Source: Candidatus Aminicenantota bacterium
Lineage (GTDB): Bacteria > Acidobacteriota > Aminicenantia > Aminicenantales > Aminicenantaceae
Length of the DNA stretch: 32,436 bases
Assembly (NCBI GenBank): GCA_030612445.1
Contig: JAUWNW010000018.1
Span: forward strand, 1-32,436
Direction: 5' to 3'
Shown piece by piece: positions 23,355 through 32,372 of the stretch. The position numbers were made by a program, and so were the translations under genes. The stretch's first letter is position 1; the number at the start of each line of letters is the position of its first letter. The notes beneath the pieces are model-generated. The model made no database searches. It was not told the DNA's origin and saw only the letters and a list, made by a program, of their open reading frames with translations.

Positions 23355-24533
23355 TTATGACTTGGTATCCTTTTCCACAATTCTGTATTCATAGACACAT
23401 GATTCATTCTTAGAATCAATTAGATATATCCTGTCATCGTAAAGGGAAAAATTGTCAAACCTGACATTCGGAAAAGGAATCTTAAATAGGAGAATGCCAT
23501 TCGAATCAAACACATCGAATTCATAGCAGTCGGTCAAATTCTCTTCTTTATCAAATGAAAGGAACCTATTAGGCTGTTTGAGAAATGTTAATACCCATAT
23601 TCTGTTTTTGTAGTCAACATTGATTCCCTTTGTTACAGATGAAACTGAAGGCCAGGGAAATTCACTTTCCGAATTTCCGCTTTTCCATAATTCGACTTTC
23701 ATTACATTTCTTATTTCATAAGGAAGAGTTCTGTCAGCAGAAAAAATCATTTCACCGTCTTGGGAATATTTTGTAACTTTATTTTGATGGGCGTAGGCTA
23801 CATACAAATTATCATTGTTATCTGTCGCAAAACATACAATATTGGCATTCAACGTCAAGTGCAGATTCTCATACTTCTTAACAGCACCGAAAGAACGGAT
23901 AATCGTTCCTTTTTTATTATAAACTGATAATAATTTATCTTCCCCTGAATCTATCCACTTGGAAGGATGGCTCGGCAGAATCACATGCGAGCCGGAGATG
24001 ATTGCCATACCGGATGTTCTATATTGTGCTCCAATGTTGCCAAAGCGAAACATAATTTCGGGTTTGAAGCCGTCTTCATAGCTCCCATCAAGGGAGAATA
24101 TGGAAACATGCCTACCTTCTACATATAACTTATTTTCACTCAGCCTAATACAGAACGGGTATTGAAGGTCGCCGGGTCCCTGACCATTTTGTCCAAAGGA
24201 TGAAATATATTTATAATCCTTGTTGTACCGCTTCACAGTGCAGCCTCTCCCTTCAAGGATAAGAAGGTCCCCGTTTGAAAGCCGAGCTGCATCTACTGGG
24301 TCAAATAAAATATCCTTTTTATCTTCGCTTTCCAGTTTTCCGATTTTTCCGAGGAGTTCCAGGTTCACGCCGGAAGTATATCCTAGTTGTGAGGTGTGAT
24401 TATGGACATACCGAACGCCATTGATTTCTTCGACCGAAAATAATGCCGCATCATATGATAAATCATTGCTGCATACTATCAGCAAAACTGATATCAATGT
24501 GAAAAACAGGGTCACAAGGATTAGGCGTTTCAT
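23355..24533 (-). CDS. 6-bladed beta-propeller lipoprotein, paralog 7
   Basis: This 392-residue lipoprotein has a signal peptide ending LLIVC (Cys21). Early residues VEEINGVRYVHNHTSQ match the EEVDGVTVVKNP segment of the gene at 16054. The family motif is GQGPGD. Blades recognisable as DLLILEGRGCTVKRYNKDYKY, LYVAYAHQNKVTKYSQDG and FDVFDSNGILLFKIP are spread along the chain. An AGGAGA site precedes the ATG. It ends the array; the CNNM genes follow upstream on the same strand 42 bp away, so read-through from them is possible. Confidence 0.85.
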   Translation of the reverse strand: MKRLILVTLFFTLISVLLIVCSNDLSYDAALFSVEEINGVRYVHNHTSQLGYTSGVNLELLGKIGKLESEDKKDILFDPVDAARLSNGDLLILEGRGCTVKRYNKDYKYISSFGQNGQGPGDLQYPFCIRLSENKLYVEGRHVSIFSLDGSYEDGFKPEIMFRFGNIGAQYRTSGMAIISGSHVILPSHPSKWIDSGEDKLLSVYNKKGTIIRSFGAVKKYENLHLTLNANIVCFATDNNDNLYVAYAHQNKVTKYSQDGEMIFSADRTLPYEIRNVMKVELWKSGNSESEFPWPSVSSVTKGINVDYKNRIWVLTFLKQPNRFLSFDKEENLTDCYEFDVFDSNGILLFKIPFPNVRFDNFSLYDDRIYLIDSKNESCVYEYRIVEKDTKS

Positions 24534-24575
24534 ATCATGTTTCTCCTAACTTGTCCCAATAACTCATTTTTCCTT

Positions 24576-25823
24576 CTATTCTTTCTTCGGCGTGGTCAGT
24601 ATTTTAACTTCTATAACCATTTTGCTGCTTGCTCTGTGGACAATAAGGGTTGACCCGGTGATTTTTACTGTCTCGCCTGCTTTAGGGATTCTATCTAATT
24701 GATTAATGATAAATCCGCTTATGGTCTCGTAATCTCCAGGAGGAATGTTTAATTTGAAAAGATCGTTTAATTCATCTATTTCCATTCTTCCTTTAGCAAT
24801 AATAGAGCCGTCTTTATGAATTTGATATGCCGGCTTGAATTTGTCATACTCGTCTTCTATTTCGCCGACTACTTCTTCCAGGATATCTTCAATTGTTACT
24901 ATGCCTTCGCTTCCGCCGAACTCATCTACTACGATCGCCATGTTGATTCCATTATGCTGTAGTTCCTCTAAAAGCACGGAAGCTTTTTTGGTATGCGGAA
25001 CATAGTATGCTTCCCGGATAAAAGGTTTAATGCTTGAATTTCCTTTTTCTCCCAGGATTTCGAAGCTGTTTAGGATACCGGTTATTCTATCTACTCGGTT
25101 ATGGAAAATAGGTAACCGCCTATGCTTGGTCTGCCTAAATTGTTCTATTGCCTTGTCAATTGTGGTTTTGTCACTTAAGGCTGAAACTTCTATCAAAGGC
25201 ATCATGATCTCAGAGATTTCGATCTCAGAAAAGTTTAACATCCGGTTTATCATTTTCCTTTCACTGGGCTTGATGTCAGTTTTGCTTCGGGCCATATCCA
25301 TCATCAGTTTAATTTCTTCTTTGCTGATGATCTGTTCTTGGGAATATTTCTTTTTTCCGCTAATGATTTGATTGATGCCGGCTGATATTTTAGTGAAAGT
25401 CCAGGTAACTGGAAAAAACAAAAGGGAAAACAGCTTGATAAAATAAGCTATCTTGGGGGTAATAGAATTGCTCAGCTGCTGGAAAACACTTTTTGGTACG
25501 ATCTCTGCGAATATCCAATTTACAAAGGACATAACTACAATAGATAAGAGAATGCCGATCTGTCCCATAAGGGTATAAAAAAGAGATGCAGCCACTGTAG
25601 TGCTGGTAATTGCAAAGATGTTTGTTCCTAAGAGAGTTGTAGCCAGTATTCTTTCCGGCTTCTCTAATAAGTTTAAAACCAGTTGAGAAGATTTGTGACC
25701 TGATTTTGCTGCAAGTTTCAGCTTTAGTCTGTCAACAGAAACAAGGGCTATCTCTGAGCCGGAGAAAAAAGCTTCTCCTGCAACACACAAGATAATAATA
25801 ATTAAAGAGAGTGTTATCGGCAT
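24576..25823 (-). CDS. CNNM/CorC-HlyC family transporter, second gene of pair
   Basis: This 415-residue protein has the full layout of the family. An N-terminal DUF21/CNNM membrane domain (residues 1-170) starts [14 protein letters not shown] and includes the pi-helix motif FAEIVPK. A pair of CBS domains follows (about 195-320, with [12 protein letters not shown] and [20 protein letters not shown]), then a C-terminal CorC_HlyC domain ([15 protein letters not shown]). Family members such as CorB export Mg2+ in exchange for Na+, gated by nucleotide binding at the CBS pair; many are annotated as hemolysin-like. The ATG shares one base with the TAA of the preceding gene and lacks a ribosome site, so it is translationally coupled. 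Confidence 0.92.
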   Translation of the reverse strand: MPITLSLIIIILCVAGEAFFSGSEIALVSVDRLKLKLAAKSGHKSSQLVLNLLEKPERILATTLLGTNIFAITSTTVAASLFYTLMGQIGILLSIVVMSFVNWIFAEIVPKSVFQQLSNSITPKIAYFIKLFSLLFFPVTWTFTKISAGINQIISGKKKYSQEQIISKEEIKLMMDMARSKTDIKPSERKMINRMLNFSEIEISEIMMPLIEVSALSDKTTIDKAIEQFRQTKHRRLPIFHNRVDRITGILNSFEILGEKGNSSIKPFIREAYYVPHTKKASVLLEELQHNGINMAIVVDEFGGSEGIVTIEDILEEVVGEIEDEYDKFKPAYQIHKDGSIIAKGRMEIDELNDLFKLNIPPGDYETISGFIINQLDRIPKAGETVKITGSTLIVHRASSKMVIEVKILTTPKKE

Positions 25824-27079
25824 TATTTCTTTTTTACAATTAGAGAATCGATTCGATTCCCGATTATTTTTTCAACTACAAAGTCCAGGTTGTGGTATTT
25901 AATACTCATCTTTTCTTGCGGAAGTTCTCCGAATAAAGAAAAAACCAGGCCGCCAATGGTCTCAACCTCATCTGATGTGAATTTACTTCCCACCAGGATG
26001 TTAAAATCAGGGAGGGGCATGTTAGCTTTTACTTTAAAAATCCTGTCAGCCAGTTTTTCATGATGTTTTTGCTCTTTTTCATATTCATCAGCAATCTCCC
26101 CGAATATTTCCTCAAGCAGGTCTTCCATGGTAACCAGCCCTTGGACCCCACCATATTCATCCAATACTACAGATAAGGATATCTTTTTTCTTTGGAATGT
26201 TCTAAAGAGTTCATCTACTCGTTTAGTGTCCGGAGTAAAATAGGGTTTTCTTAATATCCTTTTTAATGTTGATTTTGAGCTTTCTAATTTCTCTTGGGGT
26301 AAACCGATTAGGTCAGTGGCAAAAAGGACTCCAATAATATTGTCGTGGTTTTTCTTGTATATAGGAACTTTAGAAAAATGCTTTTGTTTGATCTTTTGAA
26401 TCATCTCGGTTAAAGGCATTTCTATAGGAAGATAGAAGAGGTTGGAGCGGGGGGTCATTACCTCATTTACTTTGGTATCTCCAAAATCAAATATCTTGTA
26501 TATGCGTTCTTTTTCCTGGGTATCCAGCACCCCTTCTTTTTCACCTTCTTTAATTATTGTCTTAACCACATCTTCGGTTAAGATACTTCCCTTTCTTGAA
26601 CTTTCTTTTACAAAAATATTTGCGATTTTATCTGAGATCTTTCGAATCAACCATCTTAGAGGAGTAATCCATTTTTCAAAAAAGGTGAGGGGAGAAACAG
26701 CAAAGGATGAAAATTTCTCGTTATTATAAATTGCAAATGTTTTCGGGGTGATCTCCCCGAAAAGCAGCAGCACGGGCAAAACAAGAACAATATTTATCCA
26801 GGGAGTTTCCTTTCCGAAAATAGTAATTATGATTCCTGCTGATATGGAGGAAATAGCAATATTTACAAACTCATTACCTAAAAGTAGGGTGATGATCAAA
26901 CGGCGGGGTTGGTTAAGGATATTGCGTATCTTATCCCCTTTTTTTGGGCTTTTTTGAACAAGCTTTTCTATCTGCAGGGTGGATAATGAAAAAAATGCGG
27001 TCTCTGAACCGGAAAAAAAAGCTGAGAAAAAAAGGAGGAGTATTATAATAAGAGGTAATTCTATGAATAACGGATTCAT
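25823..27079 (-). CDS. CNNM/CorC-HlyC family transporter, first gene of pair
   Basis: This 418-residue paralog of the next gene shares its domain order: DUF21/CNNM membrane part with FFSGSETAFFS and FGEITPK (about 1-180), CBS pair (VNEVMTPRSNLFYL, VVLDEYGGVQGLVTMEDLLEE) and CorC_HlyC end (ETIGGLVFSLFGELP). Two such genes side by side are common in several phyla and may form a heteromeric transporter; that is inference. The ATG at 27079 has only a poor CAGG site very close by. The 343-bp region upstream is shared with the divergent M28 gene. Confidence 0.92.
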   Translation of the reverse strand: MNPLFIELPLIIILLLFFSAFFSGSETAFFSLSTLQIEKLVQKSPKKGDKIRNILNQPRRLIITLLLGNEFVNIAISSISAGIIITIFGKETPWINIVLVLPVLLLFGEITPKTFAIYNNEKFSSFAVSPLTFFEKWITPLRWLIRKISDKIANIFVKESSRKGSILTEDVVKTIIKEGEKEGVLDTQEKERIYKIFDFGDTKVNEVMTPRSNLFYLPIEMPLTEMIQKIKQKHFSKVPIYKKNHDNIIGVLFATDLIGLPQEKLESSKSTLKRILRKPYFTPDTKRVDELFRTFQRKKISLSVVLDEYGGVQGLVTMEDLLEEIFGEIADEYEKEQKHHEKLADRIFKVKANMPLPDFNILVGSKFTSDEVETIGGLVFSLFGELPQEKMSIKYHNLDFVVEKIIGNRIDSLIVKKK

Positions 27080-27361
27080 CCTGAGATCACATGCCTTAAT
27101 ATATCAGGATAGCTAAAATTGTCAAATAGGCCCCTACGTATTTGGAGATGATTACATTTTTTATTTACATAGTGTAGCTCGTAGTATAATTTATTATTAG
27201 GTTAATCATAATAATATATGGGAGAGAAAAATGATAAAAACAACCTTTGAGTTGGGGGTCGGACCGCGATAAATAAAATAGAATCAATAGGTTAAATAGA
27301 TATATAGGCCTCAAATAGGCCTTAGGGGCTATTTTGGAGCCCGAAAAAAAGCTTTAAGCTC
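27080..27361. other. divergent intergenic region between CNNM and M28 genes
   Basis: No gene is convincing in this stretch. It contains TATAAT at 27185-27190 with a poorly spaced TTTACA, a 13-codon frame at 27231-27272 with a GGGAGAG before it, two AGGCCT palindromes five bases apart (27305-27322), and a GGGCT-7-AGCCC hairpin (27326-27342). AAATAGGCCCCTA near 27124 is nearly the reverse complement of TAGGGGCTATTT near 27324. These may be leader structures for either gene. Confidence 0.4.
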
Positions 27362-27390
27362 ATGTCAATAATGCATGCCAAGGTTATAAT
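27362..27390 (+). promoter_or_regulatory. probable promoter of the M28 peptidase gene
   Basis: A perfect TATAAT (27385-27390) lies 32 bases before the ATG, with a weak -35 (ATGTCA or TGTCAA at 27362-27368). The leader holds AAGGAGGAG, a strong ribosome site ending three bases before the ATG. Confidence 0.45.
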
Positions 27391-27422
27391 TTATTGCGAT
27401 TAAAATCCCAAAAGGAGGAGTT

Positions 27423-28976
27423 ATGAGATTAAGACGTTTCTTGATTGCGGTATTGGTAATAGCCATAACGTTTTCTGTATATGTCTATGCTGAAGACAAG
27501 GCTGACCTAGAAACGGTCGCAAAGATCAGACATGAAGGGATCAAACATTCTCAGGTCCTGAAGATCGCTGGATTTCTATCTGATGTGATAGGACCAAGGC
27601 CAACCGGTTCGCCGGAAATAGACAGAGCTAATAAATGGACAGCAAAAAAATTTAAAGAATGGGGATTGACCAATGTAAATCTTGAACCGTATGAAAATTT
27701 TGGGATCGGCTGGGCTCCAAGATATGTATCGGCTCATCTTATGAAACCCCATTATGCTCCTTTAATAGCAATATCTGTGGAATGGGGCTCTAGTACAAAG
27801 GGAAAGATATCCGGACAGCCGGTCTATGTTGATCTAAAGTCAAAAGAGGATTTTGAGAAATACCGGGGAAAGTTAAAAGGGAAGATCGTCCTTTATGTTC
27901 CTCCGCGTAAGATTCCGACCTGGTTTTCTCCCGATGCCAGGCGTTATGACAAGGAATCTCTGGGCAAAATGGATGATTACCAGATCCCGGACGAACAGGG
28001 ACCATATACAGATTATGTGAGGGGTTTTTTGGATGAGCGGGAGGATTTTTTCCGTTCAGAAGAGGTAGGAGTTTTGGTTATGCCCAGCAGCACCAGAGGG
28101 CGTGATTATGGGACAGTTCATGCCTCTGGCATAAGGTCAGCCAGGTTCCCCGATCACCCTCGGCCTCTTCCTGAGATCATTCTGGCTGCTGAACATTACA
28201 ACCGCATTTACAGAATTATCGAAGAATACAAGGAGCCCTGTAAAGTAGAGGTAGAAGTCAGGAATGAGTTTTATGATGATGACCTTAAAGGATACAATGT
28301 TATAGCTGAGATCGAGGGGACTGATAACAAAGATGAGCTGGTTATGGTAGGGGGCCATATAGATTCGTGGAGTCCCGGCACCGGCGCTGCTGACAATGCA
28401 GCCGGCTGTGCTGTGTGTATGGAAGCGGTGCGGATCTTGAAAAAACTCGAGGTCAAACCGCGGCGTACCATCCGGGTTGTGCTTTGGAGTGCGGAAGAAA
28501 AGGGCTGGATAGGTTCGAAAAATTATGTAGCAAATCATTTTGGTGATGTTGAGACCATGAAGCTGAAACCGGAACATGCCAAACTTTCCGCTTATTTTAA
28601 TTTTGACAATGGCGGAGGTAAGATACGCGGTATAAAGATGCAGCAGAACATCCAGATCAGGCCGATTTTTGAAGCATGGATGAAACCTTTTAATGACCTG
28701 GGAATGACCCAGGTAGTCAACCGCTCATCTATGGGGTCGGATCATGGGGCTCTGGATCTTGTCGGACTTCCCAGCTTCCAGTTTATCCAGGACCCGCTGG
28801 ACTATGGAACAAAAATTCATCATACAAATATGGATGTGTATGACCACCTTATCCCGGAAGACCTGATCCAGGCAGCGGTTATTATGGCAAGTTTTGTATA
28901 TCACACAGCTATGCGGGAAAAAATGCTTCCACGCAAACCTCTGCCGGCGCCCAGTAAATATCCGGTAAGAAGGTAA
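27423..28976 (+). CDS. exported M28 family zinc aminopeptidase/carboxypeptidase with PA domain
   Basis: This 517-residue protein has a signal peptide (1-23, ending VYA). An N-terminal M28 part (IGPRPTGSPEIDRANKW) is interrupted by a protease-associated domain at about 110-285. The catalytic half then has the full zinc set: His312 and Asp314 in GGHIDSW, bridging Asp324 in AADNAAG, catalytic Glu358 and ligand Glu359 in SAEEKGW, Asp440 in GSDHGA and His467 in HHTNMD. Such enzymes remove single residues from peptide ends in the periplasm and would complement the tricorn-type protease. The LamG gene lies 67 bp downstream with its own ribosome site and is perhaps co-transcribed. Confidence 0.93.
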   Translation: MRLRRFLIAVLVIAITFSVYVYAEDKADLETVAKIRHEGIKHSQVLKIAGFLSDVIGPRPTGSPEIDRANKWTAKKFKEWGLTNVNLEPYENFGIGWAPRYVSAHLMKPHYAPLIAISVEWGSSTKGKISGQPVYVDLKSKEDFEKYRGKLKGKIVLYVPPRKIPTWFSPDARRYDKESLGKMDDYQIPDEQGPYTDYVRGFLDEREDFFRSEEVGVLVMPSSTRGRDYGTVHASGIRSARFPDHPRPLPEIILAAEHYNRIYRIIEEYKEPCKVEVEVRNEFYDDDLKGYNVIAEIEGTDNKDELVMVGGHIDSWSPGTGAADNAAGCAVCMEAVRILKKLEVKPRRTIRVVLWSAEEKGWIGSKNYVANHFGDVETMKLKPEHAKLSAYFNFDNGGGKIRGIKMQQNIQIRPIFEAWMKPFNDLGMTQVVNRSSMGSDHGALDLVGLPSFQFIQDPLDYGTKIHHTNMDVYDHLIPEDLIQAAVIMASFVYHTAMREKMLPRKPLPAPSKYPVRR

Positions 28977-28991
28977 GCTAACCTCGACTCG

Positions 28992-29007
28992 TGAATAATC
29001 CAGGTTA
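28992..29007 (+). repeat. TTCAGGTTAA motif, site D
   Basis: TGAATAATCCAGGTTA lies between the M28 and LamG genes and matches site C with a single T-to-C change over 15 bases. Confidence 0.5.
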
Positions 29008-29043
29008 GAAGCCCAGGGCTGAGAAGGAGCGAAGGAAAATACG

Positions 29044-31089
29044 ATGAAATTGATAAAAAAGTTGTGGCTTACTACGATTATTATCCTGCTTTTCTTAAGT
29101 CCAGCATCTCTTGTTTTCTCTGAGGAGCCGACTCCTGTGGCCTGGTGGAAATTTGATGCCAGGGAAGATGACAATATAAAAGGCAACTATCGCTATGTTG
29201 AGGGAGTTTCAGGTTCAGCAGTCAAGCTGGATGGATATACTTCTTATATAACGCGTCCTGCTGCTAATGCGCCTGAGCTTTCAGAAGCTTTTACCATTGA
29301 AGCTTGGGTGGCAGTGGCTGCATTTCCCTGGAATTGGTGCCCGGTAGTCTCCCGGCAGCAGGAAAAAAAGGCCGGTTATGCTTTTGAGCTCGGGCCACAA
29401 GGTGAACTGCGGTTGGGTGTTTTTGCTGGGGGAGGGTGGAAAGAGTGTCTTACAGAGGAAAAAATAGCCTGGAAAAAATGGGCTCACATTGCTGGTACCT
29501 ATGACAGTACAGCAGGGCTTAAAATTTTTATCAATGGGAAAGAAGTAGGAAGGTTAGCCTTTAAAGGGAAGATGTCAGAGGCAAAAGAAGTGGATCTCCT
29601 GCTTGGCTCTATTCAGACAAAAAAGAAACCGGCCTTTATTCACCGGGAATTTGGTACCCTTGCTGACTGGTTTTCCCTGGATGCAATCCTGGATGAAGTA
29701 AAACTCTATGACCGGGCCCTTGATCCAGGAAAGATAGAACAGATGTATGCCTGCGAAATACCTTTATCGTCTCCTGATATCCCTCCCCGGGTGCTGCCTT
29801 CCGGCCCTCCTGGCCCAGGCCGGTTCGGTGCCTACTACACCCGCCTTAAATACTACTGGGAGTGGGATGATATGTGGAGGGTTAGTGACCATCCGGATGT
29901 TGTGGTCCAGTTTGATGATTCACCGGTCAGAGTCGTTTTTTGGAGGGGGACACGATTTTCTCCGGCATGGGTAACAGAGAACAACCTCTGGATGGCGGAC
30001 CAGAGTGTAGAAGCTTGGGATAACATTGAAGGTTGTTTTGAGCACATGCAGGACTCTCAATGCAAGTACTCCCACGTAAGGGTCCTTGAAAACACTCCTG
30101 CCCGGGTGGTTGTTCACTGGCGTTATGCTCCTGTCAGCTCCCGCAACCATCTCTGGCGCAGGGATAAAAAAACAGGATGGGCTTGCTGGGTGGATGAGTA
30201 TTATTATTTCTATCCCGACCAGACAGGGATCCGCAAGGTCATGTGGCAGAGGGATTCTTTGGGGCAGCCTCACCAGTTTCAGGAGTCGATTCCTTTTACC
30301 GGCCCCGGCCAAGTGCAGGGAGATGTTATCCATGAGGATTATGTTACCATTGCCAATCTAAAAGGGGAGACTCAGGTTTTTAATTATATTAAGAATCCTC
30401 CCAAAAAGACTGCAAAATACATTCCAAAAGATCCCCTGATCCAGCGGCATAATCTTAAAGCGAAGAACAAGCCCTTTATTATTTTTGAACCTGGTGGAAA
30501 GATGCATTATCTAAAGGACATGGATATAAGCTCTCTTTCCAGGCCAGGCTCCTGCAGCCATTGGCCGGTGGGACAGCTGCCCTCAGACGGAAGGACCAGT
30601 AAAATGCCGGACAGGGCTTCAAGCTTTCTCGGCTTTCCCATAACAGACCCGGTCGAACATAAAGGTCGGGAGGGAAGAAACTGGGTCAACTCTCTCTATG
30701 GAATGGGGGAGAGGTCTATGGAAGAGCTGGCCTCGCTGGCAAGGTCATGGGTGCAGGCCCCGAAGCTTAAAGTCCTTTCTGGAGATTATAAAAACAGAGG
30801 CTATGATCTTTCCCAGCGTGCTTATATATTGTTGTGTCCGAATAGCGGCATAGCTTCCCAGCTTATACTTGAGATTGAAGCGGACAAGGACAATCCTGTC
30901 TCCAACTTTTGCCTTGTGGTCAAGGGCTGGGGAGGGAAAGATGCTGTACTTGCTGTAGATGGAAAACAATTACAGCCGGGAATAGATTTTAGCTGCGGGC
31001 ATGTTAAGAACCTTAAGGGAAATGACCTTATAGTCTGGGTGGAGAGAAAATCCATAAAACCAATTATAGTTACCATAATTCCGCAATAG
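29044..31089 (+). CDS. exported LamG-domain protein with large uncharacterised C-terminal region
   Basis: This 681-residue protein has a signal peptide (1-27, ending LVFS). A LamG/concanavalin-like jelly roll follows at about 32-230 (PVAWWKFDA at its start, FTIEAWVAVAAFPWNW, WAHIAGTYDSTAGLKIFING and ILDEVKLYDRALDPGKIEQM at its end). Residues 250-681 match no domain I recognise. They are rich in Trp and Tyr (YYWEWDDMWRVSDHP, WACWVDEYYYFYPDQTG) and end in a beta-rich part (GGKDAVLAVDGKQLQPGIDF). The aromatic content and LamG partner suggest carbohydrate binding or cleavage, but no catalytic motif is evident. AAGGAG lies upstream of the ATG. Confidence 0.8.
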   Translation: MKLIKKLWLTTIIILLFLSPASLVFSEEPTPVAWWKFDAREDDNIKGNYRYVEGVSGSAVKLDGYTSYITRPAANAPELSEAFTIEAWVAVAAFPWNWCPVVSRQQEKKAGYAFELGPQGELRLGVFAGGGWKECLTEEKIAWKKWAHIAGTYDSTAGLKIFINGKEVGRLAFKGKMSEAKEVDLLLGSIQTKKKPAFIHREFGTLADWFSLDAILDEVKLYDRALDPGKIEQMYACEIPLSSPDIPPRVLPSGPPGPGRFGAYYTRLKYYWEWDDMWRVSDHPDVVVQFDDSPVRVVFWRGTRFSPAWVTENNLWMADQSVEAWDNIEGCFEHMQDSQCKYSHVRVLENTPARVVVHWRYAPVSSRNHLWRRDKKTGWACWVDEYYYFYPDQTGIRKVMWQRDSLGQPHQFQESIPFTGPGQVQGDVIHEDYVTIANLKGETQVFNYIKNPPKKTAKYIPKDPLIQRHNLKAKNKPFIIFEPGGKMHYLKDMDISSLSRPGSCSHWPVGQLPSDGRTSKMPDRASSFLGFPITDPVEHKGREGRNWVNSLYGMGERSMEELASLARSWVQAPKLKVLSGDYKNRGYDLSQRAYILLCPNSGIASQLILEIEADKDNPVSNFCLVVKGWGGKDAVLAVDGKQLQPGIDFSCGHVKNLKGNDLIVWVERKSIKPIIVTIIPQ

Positions 31090-31107
31090 GCGGCATTTTG
31101 TGAAATT

Positions 31108-31139
31108 CTGATTTTCTGCTTCGCTGATTTTCTGCTTTG
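31108..31139. repeat. 16-bp tandem duplication downstream of the LamG gene
   Basis: CTGATTTTCTGCTTCG (31108-31123) is followed directly by CTGATTTTCTGCTTTG (31124-31139), one mismatch. It lies in the 106-bp gap between two converging genes and has no evident role. Confidence 0.7.
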
Positions 31140-31170
31140 AACTCTGCAAGTTGGGCAATCCCCATCCTGG

Positions 31171-31206
31171 ATAAAGCTTAAAGTAGAGCTATACTTTAAG
31201 CTTTAT
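31171..31206. terminator. bidirectional terminator-like hairpin between converging genes
   Basis: A perfect 15-bp stem (ATAAAGCTTAAAGTA at 31171-31185, TACTTTAAGCTTTAT at 31192-31206) with a 6-base loop spans the stop codon of the minus-strand gene and follows the LamG gene by 82 bp. It is AT-rich and lacks a clean T-run, so strength is uncertain, but position and perfect pairing fit a shared terminator. Confidence 0.6.
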
Positions 31207-32257
31207 TTGATACTTTTGCTATTTTCTGAGTGCGGTCTCGAACTATAAAAGTTAGGGCAAAAATAACAATTCCTATCAAACACACAATAGCGGCTACAAC
31301 AATCACGGGAGAAAAAAGCTGATCAATGATTCTGATCGGGATCCAGCTGCTTTTTTCCAGGATCAAATCTTGCAGTTCAGATGATGATGATACAGAATAT
31401 GAATAGGGAATAAAGCTCAAAGCCCATATTGAGAAATGCTTGGCTATAAACGAGATGAACAGGGCCGGTAGACTGCCCAGGAAGATAGATATGCCACTCC
31501 ATCTACAAAAACTTGCCGTAGAAGTAGCAGCGATCAATGCTCCTATAAAGATAAAGAATGCCGGGATCACAAATAAAATAAACGACAGCGTGCTTATACC
31601 CCGGGAAAGGCCAGAGGGAAGGAAACGAACATCTTTGAAGATTTCGATCTCATCGTCTATATCACGGACTGCTTCGATTCGCCACATGGTCAAAGCTTCT
31701 TTAGCTACCTCAAGATCGGGCCGACAGAGAGGCAATTCGTAGTGGCCAAGCCCCTCTTCAGCTATAAGCTGCCAATCTCGGTATCCCTCCTCATCACAAG
31801 GAGGCAGATTTTCCAGTATCTTCATAAGTTGCAGATCGATCTTTTCACTGAGAAGGATATTTTTTAGAGGGCGAAGATCAATTATGATTGTACTTGCTCT
31901 TCTCTCGCCTCGTAGTACTTCACCGATTTCTGCCAGAGATTTGGATAATTCATTCTCCAGCCAATCCAAAAGGCCGATCTCAGCCATTAATTGCTTAGGA
32001 GTGATACCAGCTTTGGCAGCGGCCTGGAACCAGGCTCTGGTGTTTTCATCAGAGATCACATTATTGTCTTGAGCTTCTTGGAAGATCTCCTCTGCAATAT
32101 CCGGGATTTCTGCTATTATCTCCTGAGGCAGATCGGATATAAATTCAGCGGAGACAGTGGCTTTTGTCACCCCGGTGACCCAGATAATCCCAAAAAGGAT
32201 AGGCAGGCCTAAGAGGATGATGATAAGTAAAGCTAAAATCTTTCTTAGTACGGTCAT
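31196..32257 (-). CDS. membrane protein with periplasmic helical domain and three C-terminal helices
   Basis: This is a 353-residue protein I cannot assign. Residues 7-29 form an N-terminal membrane helix. Residues 30-215 form a soluble, acidic, mostly helical domain, probably periplasmic (ISDLPQEIIAEIPDIAEEIF, MAEIGLLDWLENELSKSLAEI), with two cysteines (154 in LPPCDEEGYRDWQ and 178 in ELPLCRPDLE) that could form a disulphide. Three more membrane helices lie at about 219-244, 254-280 and 314-339, followed by a short basic tail. The layout resembles uncharacterised integral proteins of envelope operons. A strong GGAGGG site precedes the ATG, and a good promoter lies upstream. Confidence 0.7.
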   Translation of the reverse strand: MTVLRKILALLIIILLGLPILFGIIWVTGVTKATVSAEFISDLPQEIIAEIPDIAEEIFQEAQDNNVISDENTRAWFQAAAKAGITPKQLMAEIGLLDWLENELSKSLAEIGEVLRGERRASTIIIDLRPLKNILLSEKIDLQLMKILENLPPCDEEGYRDWQLIAEEGLGHYELPLCRPDLEVAKEALTMWRIEAVRDIDDEIEIFKDVRFLPSGLSRGISTLSFILFVIPAFFIFIGALIAATSTASFCRWSGISIFLGSLPALFISFIAKHFSIWALSFIPYSYSVSSSSELQDLILEKSSWIPIRIIDQLFSPVIVVAAIVCLIGIVIFALTFIVRDRTQKIAKVSNKA

Positions 32258-32286
32258 GTTGACCCTCCTTTCATTATTGTAACGTA

Positions 32287-32315
32287 ATTATAAATTACAA
32301 AAATCAAAATTACAA
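32287..32315 (-). promoter_or_regulatory. promoter of the membrane-protein gene
   Basis: On the minus strand TTGTAA (32310-32315), 17 bp and TATAAT (32287-32292) form a promoter about 30 bases before the ATG. The -10 box lies inside a GTAATT-3-AATTAC inverted repeat, which could be an operator. Confidence 0.5.
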
Positions 32316-32372
32316 TAGTATTGTTATTCAATTACTATATACGAATTAAATTGCGATAAGTTCAATCCCATG

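Noticed and set aside
27231-27272. 13-codon frame with a GGGAGAG before it, as a leader peptide
   Set aside because: The product (MIKTTFELGVGPR) shows no run of regulatory codons and no attenuator structure is evident; too short to support.
27326-27342. GGGCT-7-AGCCC hairpin as an intrinsic terminator
   Set aside because: It is followed by an A-run rather than a T-run on the plus strand, has no T-run on the minus-strand exit side, and does not follow a gene.
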